Origin: Bacteroidota bacterium | Lineage (GTDB): Bacteria > Bacteroidota > Ignavibacteria > Kapaibacteriales > HRBIN21 | Reading direction: 5' to 3' | NCBI GenBank assembly: GCA_030550275.1 | Contig: JAUQPR010000013.1 | Location: 1-59,249, forward strand | Length of the DNA: 59,249 bases | In this document: piece by piece, positions 47,638-55,064 of the stretch | Layout of the letters: each line of letters opens with the position of its first letter | How positions within the stretch are numbered: the stretch's first letter is position 1 | Position numbers and translations under genes: made by a program | Notes under the pieces: generated by a model | The model's database searches: none | What the model was told of the DNA's origin: nothing | What the model saw: only the letters and a program-made list of their open reading frames with translations

Positions 47638-50496
47638 ATGCGCAGATACCGCCGTTGGTTCGGAGTGCTTCTCTGCAGCACCGGAGTGGTTGTACACTGG
47701 GCGCAGGCGCAGCTCCTGGTGCGGGGACGTGTGCTCGATGCCCGCGAGCGAACTCCGCTCCCGGGGGCAACGGTTCAGCTCCTCTCTCTTCCGGATACGG
47801 CGCGGCGATGGGGCGCGGTGGCGAATCCGCGGGGTGAGTTCCAAATTGCCCTTCCGGAGCCGGGGCGCTACCGGTTGCGTATCAGCCTGGTGGGATACCG
47901 CACGCTGGAGCGCCCGCTACAGGTGCGCCAATCGCTCGATTTGGGTGAGCTGCTCATGGAGAGCTTGCCAATCCAGACGGGCGAGGTCACCGTCGAGGCA
48001 GTCCAGGAGCGCGCACAGGTCAAGCAGGATACGGTCGAGTACGCTGCCTCTGCGTACAAGGTCAATCCCGATGCCACCGCCGAGGAGCTCGTGCGCAAGC
48101 TCCCGGGCGTGAGCGTCCAGCAGGGGCAATTGACCGCGCACGGGGAGACGGTGCGTCGCGTCCTGGTGGATGGACGCGAGTTCTTTGGGCAAGACCCAAT
48201 GGCGGTGCTGCGGACCCTACCGGCAGAGATGGTGCAATCGGTGCAGATCTTCGACCGCGAGGGGGAACAGGCGCGGCTGACGGGCGTGCGCGATCCCTCC
48301 TCGGTGGAGAAGACCATCAACATCATCACCAACCCGGCGATGCGCACCGGGCGCTTCGGGCGGCTCTACGGCGGCTACGGCAGCAATTCACGCTACCAGA
48401 GCGGAGGCACGCTCAACTTCTTCCGCGATACGCTGCGCATGTCGTTGGTGGGGCTGAGCAACAACATCAACCAGCAGAACTTTGCCCTGGACGACATCCT
48501 CGGCGTTGTGAACTTCGCCGGTCAGGTATCCAGTGGAGGACCGCCGCCCATGGTGATGCGCATGCTCTTCCAGGGTGGGCGCTTCCCCGGACCTCCGGCG
48601 GGGATGCGGGGCAGAGGTGGACCGTTTGCACAGCTCCAGAACTTCTTCGTTCCCGAGCAATCGGGAATCAACACCACGCACGCCCTGGGGCTGATGTACT
48701 CCAACCGCTGGGGCAACTGGCTGGACCTGACGGCAAGCTACGTGTTCAACCAACTGCGCAATTCCGCACAGACGCAGTTATGGCGGCAGTACTTCACCGT
48801 GGATAGCACCGGCGCCGCGCTCTACCGCGAGCAGAGCCAGAGCTCGGGCATCCTGAACACCCACCGGCTGAACCTGCGGGCGGAGTGGACTCCAGATTCA
48901 GCCATTACACTGCTGTTGACCCCACGGGTGGTCTTCCAGCCTTCGGAAAGCTCCCCACAGCAGTGGGGATGGACACTGCAGAGCACAGGCGACACGCTCG
49001 CCAGCATCCGCAACCGCAGTGCAACGAAAGCGGAGCTGCTGCAGGGCTCAACACAGTTGCTGCTGGTCCGGCGGTTCGCTCCTGGGCGCTCCCTCTCGGT
49101 GGAGCTGGAGGCGGAACACCAACCCCAGCTCCAACGCTCCACGCAGTGGGTAGCGCGCGCGCTCGATGCGCACGACACACTCCCCGCAATGGGCAACTTT
49201 GGGCAGCGAACCAGCGTGGACGGGCGCACGACGAGCTTCTCAGCGGAGCTGCGCTACTCCGAGCCGCTGGATAGCCTCCTGACGCTGCAGCTGCTCTATC
49301 GCCCTGGCTGGGAGTGGGGCTACAGCAACCGCGAAGCCTGGCAGCTCGACTCCGTAGGCAGCGACCTGCTGCGCGTAGGTGCCTTGAGCTCGGCACTCCG
49401 CCGGAACCTTTTCCAGCAGCAGCTCGGAATCTCCTCGCAGTACAGCTCCTCGCGGTTGCAATGGACAGCGCGCCTGGACTACCAATGGGGGCGCCTTTCG
49501 GCGCGGGAGCAGCTCGGCACTCCCTGGGAGGTGGAGCGCCGCTTCGGGTATCTCGTGCCCTTCCTGATGCTGCAGTACAACTTCTCGCGGATGCAGAATC
49601 TGCGTGCGGTCTACCGTCCTTTTGTGACCCTTCCGACGGCTACGCAGCTTCAGGCAGCGGTGGATAACTCAAACCCACTGGCGCTCAGTTCGGGGAATCC
49701 GGAGCTGCATCCGGGCTATACCCACATGCTCTTTGCGCGCTATCACCAGGTTGAGTTGCCCAGCGGCAGCTTCCTCTTTGCCATGCTGCGCCTGATGTAC
49801 GGGCAGCAGTACATCAGCACCGAGACCATCATCGCATCCCGGGATACAGTGCTGGGACCAGCTCTCCGGCTGCCTCCGGGAGCGCAGTACACTCGTCCGG
49901 TCAACCTCGACGGCTACTGGAGTGCTCGGACATTTTGGGTGCTGGGGATGCCGGCTCCGATATTGCGCAGCACGGTAACGTTCAATCTCACGCTCGACTA
50001 CACCCGGACACCCGCGGTGGTTAACGGCGTGCGGATTGCTTCGCGGGCGCTTGCTCCGGCGCTCGGGCTGGGGCTGAGCAGCAACTGGAGCCAGGAGGTG
50101 GATTTCAACCTCTCGTACACGCTCAGCTACAACCGTGTGCGTTCCGATGCCGCAACGCTGGGCAATAGTGCCTACGTGCAGCACCAAGCCAATGCCAGCA
50201 TCACCCTGCTGCCCTGGCAGCGGTGGGTTCTTGCAACGCAGCTTGGCTACACCAACTACAACGGGCTCGGGGGCGAGGCAGACCGCCCCATCCTCCTGTG
50301 GAATATGGCGCTGGGATACCGCTTCTTGGAGGGCAATGCAGCGGAGCTTCGGCTCGCCGTTACCGATCTCCTGGGGCAGAACACGGGGGTGAGCCGTTCG
50401 GTGAGCGGGCAGTACATCGAGGATAGCCTCACGCAGGTGCTGCGCCGCTACGTGATGCTGCAGTTCAGCTACAGACTGCGCAACTTCCAGCTCTAA
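47638..50496 (+). CDS. TonB-dependent receptor-like outer-membrane protein
   Basis: This is 952 residues with an N-terminal signal peptide ending near HWAQAQ. A carboxypeptidase-regulatory-like domain follows (about 28-105; VRGRVLDARERTPLPGATVQLL). The plug region has NPDATAEELVRKLPGVSVQQGQL and RVLVDGREFFGQDPMAVLRTLPAEMVQSVQIF, and the remainder is an aromatic-rich beta-barrel. This is the outer-membrane beta-barrel family common in Bacteroidota. Cargo unknown. It follows the ABC ATPase by 49 bases. Confidence 0.87.
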   Translation: MRRYRRWFGVLLCSTGVVVHWAQAQLLVRGRVLDARERTPLPGATVQLLSLPDTARRWGAVANPRGEFQIALPEPGRYRLRISLVGYRTLERPLQVRQSLDLGELLMESLPIQTGEVTVEAVQERAQVKQDTVEYAASAYKVNPDATAEELVRKLPGVSVQQGQLTAHGETVRRVLVDGREFFGQDPMAVLRTLPAEMVQSVQIFDREGEQARLTGVRDPSSVEKTINIITNPAMRTGRFGRLYGGYGSNSRYQSGGTLNFFRDTLRMSLVGLSNNINQQNFALDDILGVVNFAGQVSSGGPPPMVMRMLFQGGRFPGPPAGMRGRGGPFAQLQNFFVPEQSGINTTHALGLMYSNRWGNWLDLTASYVFNQLRNSAQTQLWRQYFTVDSTGAALYREQSQSSGILNTHRLNLRAEWTPDSAITLLLTPRVVFQPSESSPQQWGWTLQSTGDTLASIRNRSATKAELLQGSTQLLLVRRFAPGRSLSVELEAEHQPQLQRSTQWVARALDAHDTLPAMGNFGQRTSVDGRTTSFSAELRYSEPLDSLLTLQLLYRPGWEWGYSNREAWQLDSVGSDLLRVGALSSALRRNLFQQQLGISSQYSSSRLQWTARLDYQWGRLSAREQLGTPWEVERRFGYLVPFLMLQYNFSRMQNLRAVYRPFVTLPTATQLQAAVDNSNPLALSSGNPELHPGYTHMLFARYHQVELPSGSFLFAMLRLMYGQQYISTETIIASRDTVLGPALRLPPGAQYTRPVNLDGYWSARTFWVLGMPAPILRSTVTFNLTLDYTRTPAVVNGVRIASRALAPALGLGLSSNWSQEVDFNLSYTLSYNRVRSDAATLGNSAYVQHQANASITLLPWQRWVLATQLGYTNYNGLGGEADRPILLWNMALGYRFLEGNAAELRLAVTDLLGQNTGVSRSVSGQYIEDSLTQVLRRYVMLQFSYRLRNFQL

Positions 50497-50577
50497 CGTT
50501 GCTTTTCCCATCCCTGGCGCTGCGGAGAGGGTACTGCCGCGGAGGCGGAGGCACCAGGAGGGCAGTGTTTCGGGAAG

Positions 50578-50589
50578 TGATGTACATCA
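50578..50589. promoter_or_regulatory. FNR/DNR-like palindrome upstream of the heme-copper reductase operon
   Basis: TGATGTACATCA is a perfect 12-base palindrome of the form TGAT-N4-ATCA, the core of the Crp/FNR-family site TTGAT-N4-ATCAA (outer bases are G here). Its centre is about 45 bases upstream of the -7 element of the operon. Confidence 0.45.
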
Positions 50590-50598
50590 GCATCCGGA

Positions 50599-50612
50599 CT
50601 GACTAAAGTCAG
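50599..50612. promoter_or_regulatory. second palindrome in the same promoter
   Basis: CTGACT-AA-AGTCAG is a perfect inverted repeat placed over the region where a -33 element would lie, 12 bases upstream of TATATTTG. A repressor or activator site is likely; I cannot name the factor. Confidence 0.4.
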
Positions 50613-50624
50613 CCGGACTCGTTG

Positions 50625-50632
50625 TATATTTG
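50625..50632 (+). promoter_or_regulatory. TAnnTTTG -7 element for the heme-copper reductase operon
   Basis: TATATTTG lies 31 bases before the subunit II start, which itself has a clear GGAGGG at 50651-50656. Confidence 0.6.
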
Positions 50633-50663
50633 TGCCGGCGAAGTTGCATAGGAGGGCAAAGCA

Positions 50664-51239
50664 ATGGCACCGACAACCATTCTGCTCCTCTGGCTCATCA
50701 TCGCCTTGTTGGTTGCTGCGGTGTACATCTACGTCTGGAGCACGACCAAGGGCTCGGGCGAGGCAGGTGCAACGGCTTCACTGACGCGCTTCCGTAAGCC
50801 CCTGTTCATCGCCATGGTGGTGGTGCTGGGGGCGACCTTTCTTCTCACGGTGCCCCGAGCGCCGTACCCAAAGGGGCAGATCCCCGATGCCGTTGTCTAC
50901 ATCACGGCGAAGCAGTTCGCCTTTGCCCAGTCCCTGCAGCCGGTGAGTACCGATGAGGAGTTTGGTAACGCCCTCGGCTACAGGGCAGAGGTACCCGTGG
51001 AGGGCTGGGTGGAGTTCCGCGTAACCAGTCTGGACGTCAACCACGGGGTGGCAATCTTCGATCCCGATGGCAAGCTGGTAGGGCAAACCCAGGCGATGCC
51101 GGGGTACGTCAACCGGCTCTTTGTGCGGCTGCAAAAGCCCGGCAGCTACACGATTTGGTGCCTGGAGTACTGCGGCACAGCGCACCATGTGATGCAAAGC
51201 GGCTTTGAAGCTGTTGCACAGAAGTTATCCTCACGGTAA
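50664..51239 (+). CDS. heme-copper oxidoreductase subunit II with CuA centre
   Basis: This 191-residue protein has two N-terminal hydrophobic segments (about 5-27 and 48-66) and a cupredoxin domain outside the membrane. The CuA ligand set is complete: H127 (DVNHG) and C166, E168, C170, H174 and M177 in the CLEYCGTAHHVM loop. It should take electrons from a cytochrome c or cupredoxin and pass them to subunit I. It is the first gene of a four-gene unit. Confidence 0.88.
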   Translation: MAPTTILLLWLIIALLVAAVYIYVWSTTKGSGEAGATASLTRFRKPLFIAMVVVLGATFLLTVPRAPYPKGQIPDAVVYITAKQFAFAQSLQPVSTDEEFGNALGYRAEVPVEGWVEFRVTSLDVNHGVAIFDPDGKLVGQTQAMPGYVNRLFVRLQKPGSYTIWCLEYCGTAHHVMQSGFEAVAQKLSSR

Positions 51240-51264
51240 GTCCCTCTTTGCAACGGAGGATACC

Positions 51265-52764
51265 ATGGCAGAGCTCGCTCTTGGACGGCAGCATGCGATG
51301 GCGGAGAGCGCAGGAATGCGGCAATTCGCCTGGTTGTGGGGCGGATTGTTCTTGGTGCTCTTCCCGCTTCTGGGGTTGCTGGGGGTCTTCATGCGCATGT
51401 ACCAGGCGGGCTGGCTACAGGAGTTGGTTCCGGACCCGCAATGGTTCTACGCTGCGATGACCTTGCATGGACTGGGATTGGTGGGGTTGATTTACGCAGC
51501 ATCGTTTGTGGCGTTGCTGTGGGCGGTATCGCCGCATGTGCAACTGCAGACCCGGTGGCTGTGGATATCAACGGGCTTGACCGCTGTCGGCGTGGTGCTC
51601 TTGGTGGTGAACTTCTTCAACGGCTTTGCGCCGGGGTGGTACTTCCTCTACCCGCTGCCCTTTATGCCCTCGGGAGCGTGGTCCGGAACGGCAACGGATA
51701 TCTTCCTTGCAGCGGTGGCGGTGCTGGGGGTGGCGTGGGTGATCTGGGAACTGGAGCTGCTGCGGGCGATCGCTGCACGCTACCGGCTCGGGGTTGCGCT
51801 TGGATGGCAGTATCTGCGCAAAGGAGAGCCACGTCCGGAGATTCCACCCGTTGTGCTGGTGGCAACGGTCTGTGCCATTGCGGGCATCGTCGCGCTGCTG
51901 GCTGCCGTGGTGATGCTGGTGTTGATGCTGGTGCATCGCTTCAGCGGTTCGATGGTGGACCCGCTCGTGGTCAAGAACCTCATCTTCTTCTTCGGGCACA
52001 CGCTGGTAAATCTGGCGATGTACCACGGGATCGGTTTCCTGTATTCGACGCTGCCCAAGTATAGCGGGCAGCCCTGGAAGACGGGGATACCGCTGGTGGT
52101 TGCGTGGAACTTGGTGCTGCTGCTGGTGTTGACGGCGTACTTCCATCACCTCTACATGGACTTTGCGCAGCCCAGGTGGGTCAACTTCGTGGGACAGTTC
52201 GCCTCCTACGGTATTTCGATTCCAGCGGCGGTGGTGACCCTGTTGGGGACGCTCTCGCAGGTGTATCGCCGTCCGGTGCGTTGGACTCTGGCATCGAGCC
52301 TGATGTTCTGGGGCACCATGGGCTGGGCAATTGGTGGCGTTGCGGCGGTGTTGGATTCCACGGTTGCGTTCAACTTCCGCTTCCACAACACGCTCTGGGT
52401 GCCGGCGCACTTCCACACGTACTTGCTTGCCGGAATCGTGTTCATTACGTTGGGCTTTGTAGCGCACCTGGCGCAGGAGCTCTCGGGCAAGAGTGAAAGC
52501 GCAGGGATGCGGCGTACGATTCTGGCGCTGCTCCTCATCGGTGGCTACGGCTTTGTGCTGATGTTCTACTTGAGTGGTGCCAACGGTGTGCCACGCCGCT
52601 ACGCTATATACCCGCCGGATGCGGAGCTTGGGGTTCAGTTGGCGCGAATCGCTACGTTCTTCGTCGCACTGGTGGTCCTTGGAGTGCTGCTCTACCTGGT
52701 GACCGTAGGGAAGCAATGGGGCGCGGCATTGGCTGGGGCGCAGGGCTCCTCTGCATCGGATTGA
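51265..52764 (+). CDS. heme-copper oxidoreductase subunit I lacking the active-site Tyr; probable nitric oxide reductase
   Basis: This 499-residue protein has about 12-13 membrane helices; GGAGGA before ATG 51265 supports the start. Low-spin heme ligands are H68 (TLHGLG) and H384. The high-spin heme ligand is H382 (AHFHTY), and CuB ligands are H245, H294 and H295 (YFHHLY). The helix VI motif, HPEVY in A-type oxidases and HPIVY in ba3 oxidases, reads HTLVN. Asn249 thus replaces the Tyr that is cross-linked to His and needed for O2 cleavage. Loss of this Tyr is a mark of NO reductases in the superfamily. The function as an NO reductase is inference; a divergent oxidase is the alternative. Confidence 0.8.
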   Translation: MAELALGRQHAMAESAGMRQFAWLWGGLFLVLFPLLGLLGVFMRMYQAGWLQELVPDPQWFYAAMTLHGLGLVGLIYAASFVALLWAVSPHVQLQTRWLWISTGLTAVGVVLLVVNFFNGFAPGWYFLYPLPFMPSGAWSGTATDIFLAAVAVLGVAWVIWELELLRAIAARYRLGVALGWQYLRKGEPRPEIPPVVLVATVCAIAGIVALLAAVVMLVLMLVHRFSGSMVDPLVVKNLIFFFGHTLVNLAMYHGIGFLYSTLPKYSGQPWKTGIPLVVAWNLVLLLVLTAYFHHLYMDFAQPRWVNFVGQFASYGISIPAAVVTLLGTLSQVYRRPVRWTLASSLMFWGTMGWAIGGVAAVLDSTVAFNFRFHNTLWVPAHFHTYLLAGIVFITLGFVAHLAQELSGKSESAGMRRTILALLLIGGYGFVLMFYLSGANGVPRRYAIYPPDAELGVQLARIATFFVALVVLGVLLYLVTVGKQWGAALAGAQGSSASD

Positions 52765-53507
52765 CGATTGCAAGCGCCCAGGAGCGCCGGCATGCTGCCG
52801 GAGTCGATCCCCTCATGCCGCAGGAGGGGAGGGTGCTCTACCGGCTCCTGCCGGATGCCCGGCTGCAGAGCGCTGATGGAGCAGTGCAGACGCTCGCTGC
52901 GCTGTGGAGGGAGACACCGCTGCTGCTGGTCTTTGCCTTCTCGCGCTGTGCAGGCGTATGCTCGCCGCTGCTGCTCCAGCTCAAGGATGCTGCCGAGCGG
53001 GTGGGTGGCATCGGGACGGAATACCGCATCCTGGTGGTGAGCTTCGATTCTGCCGATACTCCAGAGCAGCTCGCGGCGTTTGCCCGCAGAAGTGGTGTGT
53101 GGCAACAGCAGGGATGGCTCTTTGCCACAGCCGAACCCGATGCCCTTGCCCCACTGCTGCAGACGGTGGGCTTCTGGTATTCCCCCGTTACCGGGACCGA
53201 CCAATACGACCATCCCGCAATGGTGCTTGGGGTGCGGAAGGGGCGAATCGTCCGGGTGCATGTGGGCGCACTCATCCGTACGATGGAGCTTCGGGCAATC
53301 CTGCGCGAGCTGCGGGGAGACCCTGTGCTGGCATACCCCTTGCCGACGGCAGAGATGCCGTTCCGCTGCTACGGCTACAACCCCGAAACGGGTGCGTTCA
53401 CGCTCGAGTGGGGCATAGTGCTCCTGCTTGCTCCAACGCTGGTGGGGGCTGTGGCGGTCTGGTTGACCTTCGCTCAGCAGCGTCGGAGGGCGGAGCGATG
53501 TACGTAA
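52716..53507 (+). CDS. SCO1/SenC-type copper chaperone
   Basis: This 263-residue thioredoxin-fold protein has a signal or anchor at its N-terminus and a C-terminal membrane helix (about 230-252). The copper ligands are C78 and C82 (SRCAGVC) and H166 (DQYDHPAM). It likely delivers copper to the CuA site of subunit II. Its start lies 49 bases inside the end of the subunit I gene. Confidence 0.87.
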   Translation: MGRGIGWGAGLLCIGLTIASAQERRHAAGVDPLMPQEGRVLYRLLPDARLQSADGAVQTLAALWRETPLLLVFAFSRCAGVCSPLLLQLKDAAERVGGIGTEYRILVVSFDSADTPEQLAAFARRSGVWQQQGWLFATAEPDALAPLLQTVGFWYSPVTGTDQYDHPAMVLGVRKGRIVRVHVGALIRTMELRAILRELRGDPVLAYPLPTAEMPFRCYGYNPETGAFTLEWGIVLLLAPTLVGAVAVWLTFAQQRRRAERCT

Positions 53508-54277
53508 AGCCAGACGAGCTGCTGCGTCAAGCGATCGAGTTGGGGGAGCGGAAAGCGCGGCTTCCCGTCCAGGACATTGGCATTCGTGCCTTCCTCTCGG
53601 CAGCGCTGTTGGGGTTTGCAACGGCATTGGCGGTCTACGCTGCGGAGTTGACGGGGATGCCGCTGGTTGGTGCATTGGTGTTCCCAGTAGGGTTTGTGAT
53701 GCTGAGTCTGCTGGGATTGGAGCTGGTCACAGGCAACTTTGCCCTGCTCCTGCTCCCCTTGTGGAGGCGGCGTATCCGGTTATCTGAGCTTGCGCGGAAC
53801 TGGACGCTGGCGTATCTGGCGCACATCGCCGGTGGGCTGCTCTTGGCGTATCTGATTGCCGTCGCCTGGACGGCTGCGGGAACAACGGTTGAGCCCTGGG
53901 TACGGCGGTTGATTCGCATTGCCGAGCACAAGACACTGTTCTACGCTGAGCTTGGCGCGAAGGGCGTTTGGCTCGCCTTTGTTAAAGCCGTGCTGTGCAA
54001 TTGGATGGTCACCCTTGCGGCGTTCCTGGGGCTCTCGGCGCAGGACGTTGTGGGGAAGACCCTTGCCATGTGGATGCCGATCTTCACCTTCTTTGCACTG
54101 GGGTTTGAACACTCGGTGGTCAACCTCTTTCTCATTCCCTCCGCTATGCTGATGGGAGCCGACATCACCATTGGGCAGTGGTGGCTGTGGAACCAGGTTC
54201 CCGTGACGCTGGGCAACATCATCGGTGGAGCTCTCTTCACTGCTGGGATGCTCTACTGGACCTACGGGCGCGCCTGA
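53498..54277 (+). CDS. formate/nitrite transporter family channel
   Basis: This 259-residue protein has six membrane helices. The FNT pattern is seen in LLGFATALAVYAAELTG, PVGFVMLSLLGLELVTGNFALLLL and VVNLFLIPSAMLMG, with FVKAVLCNWMVTLAAFLGLSAQDVVGKTLAMWMPIFTFFALGFEHSV covering the core (NWMV and GFEHSV are the broken-helix loops). Members carry formate, nitrite or hydrosulfide. Overlap with the SCO gene by ten bases and the NO-reductase context favour nitrite. Confidence 0.87.
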   Translation: MYVKPDELLRQAIELGERKARLPVQDIGIRAFLSAALLGFATALAVYAAELTGMPLVGALVFPVGFVMLSLLGLELVTGNFALLLLPLWRRRIRLSELARNWTLAYLAHIAGGLLLAYLIAVAWTAAGTTVEPWVRRLIRIAEHKTLFYAELGAKGVWLAFVKAVLCNWMVTLAAFLGLSAQDVVGKTLAMWMPIFTFFALGFEHSVVNLFLIPSAMLMGADITIGQWWLWNQVPVTLGNIIGGALFTAGMLYWTYGRA

Positions 54278-54363
54278 GCGCGAGTGCTGCGGTCGGTGCG
54301 CAGGCGCGGCGGTGGGGCGCCATCCGCCGGTGGCATGGTATGCATCTGTTGGGGGCGGTGTTG

Positions 54364-54371
54364 TAAATTTG
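54364..54371 (+). promoter_or_regulatory. TAnnTTTG -7 element in the gap before the HD-domain gene
   Basis: TAAATTTG lies 122 bases before the HD-domain gene. The 215-base gap (54278-54492) otherwise holds no gene I can support. If this promoter serves the HD gene, the defence cluster is read by the host's own sigma factor. Confidence 0.45.
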
Positions 54372-54492
54372 CGGCGCACCGATTGCATGGCAGGCGGTAG
54401 CGCAGAAGGGGCTTCGGTGTAGCAGACGGGCGGCAGAGGACGAGGAAGAGCAAGGCAGGCTGCACCTTCAGCACCATTGGCAGGAGGGACGC

Positions 54493-54999
54493 ATGCGAGC
54501 ACGACAACTTGTGCAAGGGTTCAAAGCGGAATTCGCGGAACCGCTCCGCAAGGCGGATTACCTGCTGGCCGATACCCGTATTCCCTGGGTCTCACTCTAC
54601 GACCACCTGGTGCTCACAGGCGGGATTGCCGCAGCATTTGCCGAAGAGCTCCTGCGGCGGGGAAGGGCAGCGGAGGAGATTTGCGGGCTTTCCCTGGATC
54701 CATCAGAACTGCGGCATCTGGCGTGTCTGTGCGGACTTCTGCACGATCTGGGCAAAGCGCGGGAAGGGGAGACTGAGTATCGGCTCCACGTTCAGCGGGG
54801 AGTGGAATATGCCACGGAATGGCTCACCGCAAAGGGTGTTGACGGGCGCCTTCACGAGATCATCGTAGGAAGCGTTGCTCGCCACCATTTGCGGGATGGA
54901 CCGCAGACGCTCTTTGAGAAGCTTGTCCGCTTAGCCGATAGTTACGCCTCGGCTGGAGACCGTCCGGAGCTGGTCTCCGGAGACGACCGACGATCGTGA
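54493..54999 (+). CDS. HD-domain protein, possibly the truncated N-terminal module of a Cas10-like protein
   Basis: This 168-residue protein has a strong AGGAGGG eight bases before ATG 54493. The HD hydrolase motif is LLHDLGKA (H84, D85), with an upstream YDHLVLTGGIAAAFAEEL helix and a downstream VARHHLRDG. It ends FEKLVRLADSYASAGDRPEL, which resembles the linker after the HD domain in Cas10 (typical ADxLSSGER). It then stops eight residues later, so it may be a cut-off piece of a larger protein. It could be a Cas3''-like nuclease on its own. It lies 65 bases before the helicase start. Confidence 0.65.
   Translation: MRARQLVQGFKAEFAEPLRKADYLLADTRIPWVSLYDHLVLTGGIAAAFAEELLRRGRAAEEICGLSLDPSELRHLACLCGLLHDLGKAREGETEYRLHVQRGVEYATEWLTAKGVDGRLHEIIVGSVARHHLRDGPQTLFEKLVRLADSYASAGDRPELVSGDDRRS
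54955..54984. repeat. alternating GGAGACC repeats at the 3' end of the HD gene
   Basis: GGAGACC (54955-54961) and GGTCTCC (54972-54978) form an inverted repeat. The second copy also forms the 12-base palindrome GTCTCCGGAGAC (54973-54984). The cluster covers the end of the HD frame, just where the protein appears cut short. Confidence 0.5.
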
Positions 55000-55064
55000 G
55001 AATGGAGGTCCGATCCTGCCAGAACGCGGGCGCATTGGATGCTGTAAGCCAGGAGAACCGCAAG

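Noticed and set aside
54387-54422. Short ATG frame (MAGGSAEGASV) in the gap before the HD gene
   Set aside because: Eleven codons, no ribosome binding site and no reason to think it is translated.
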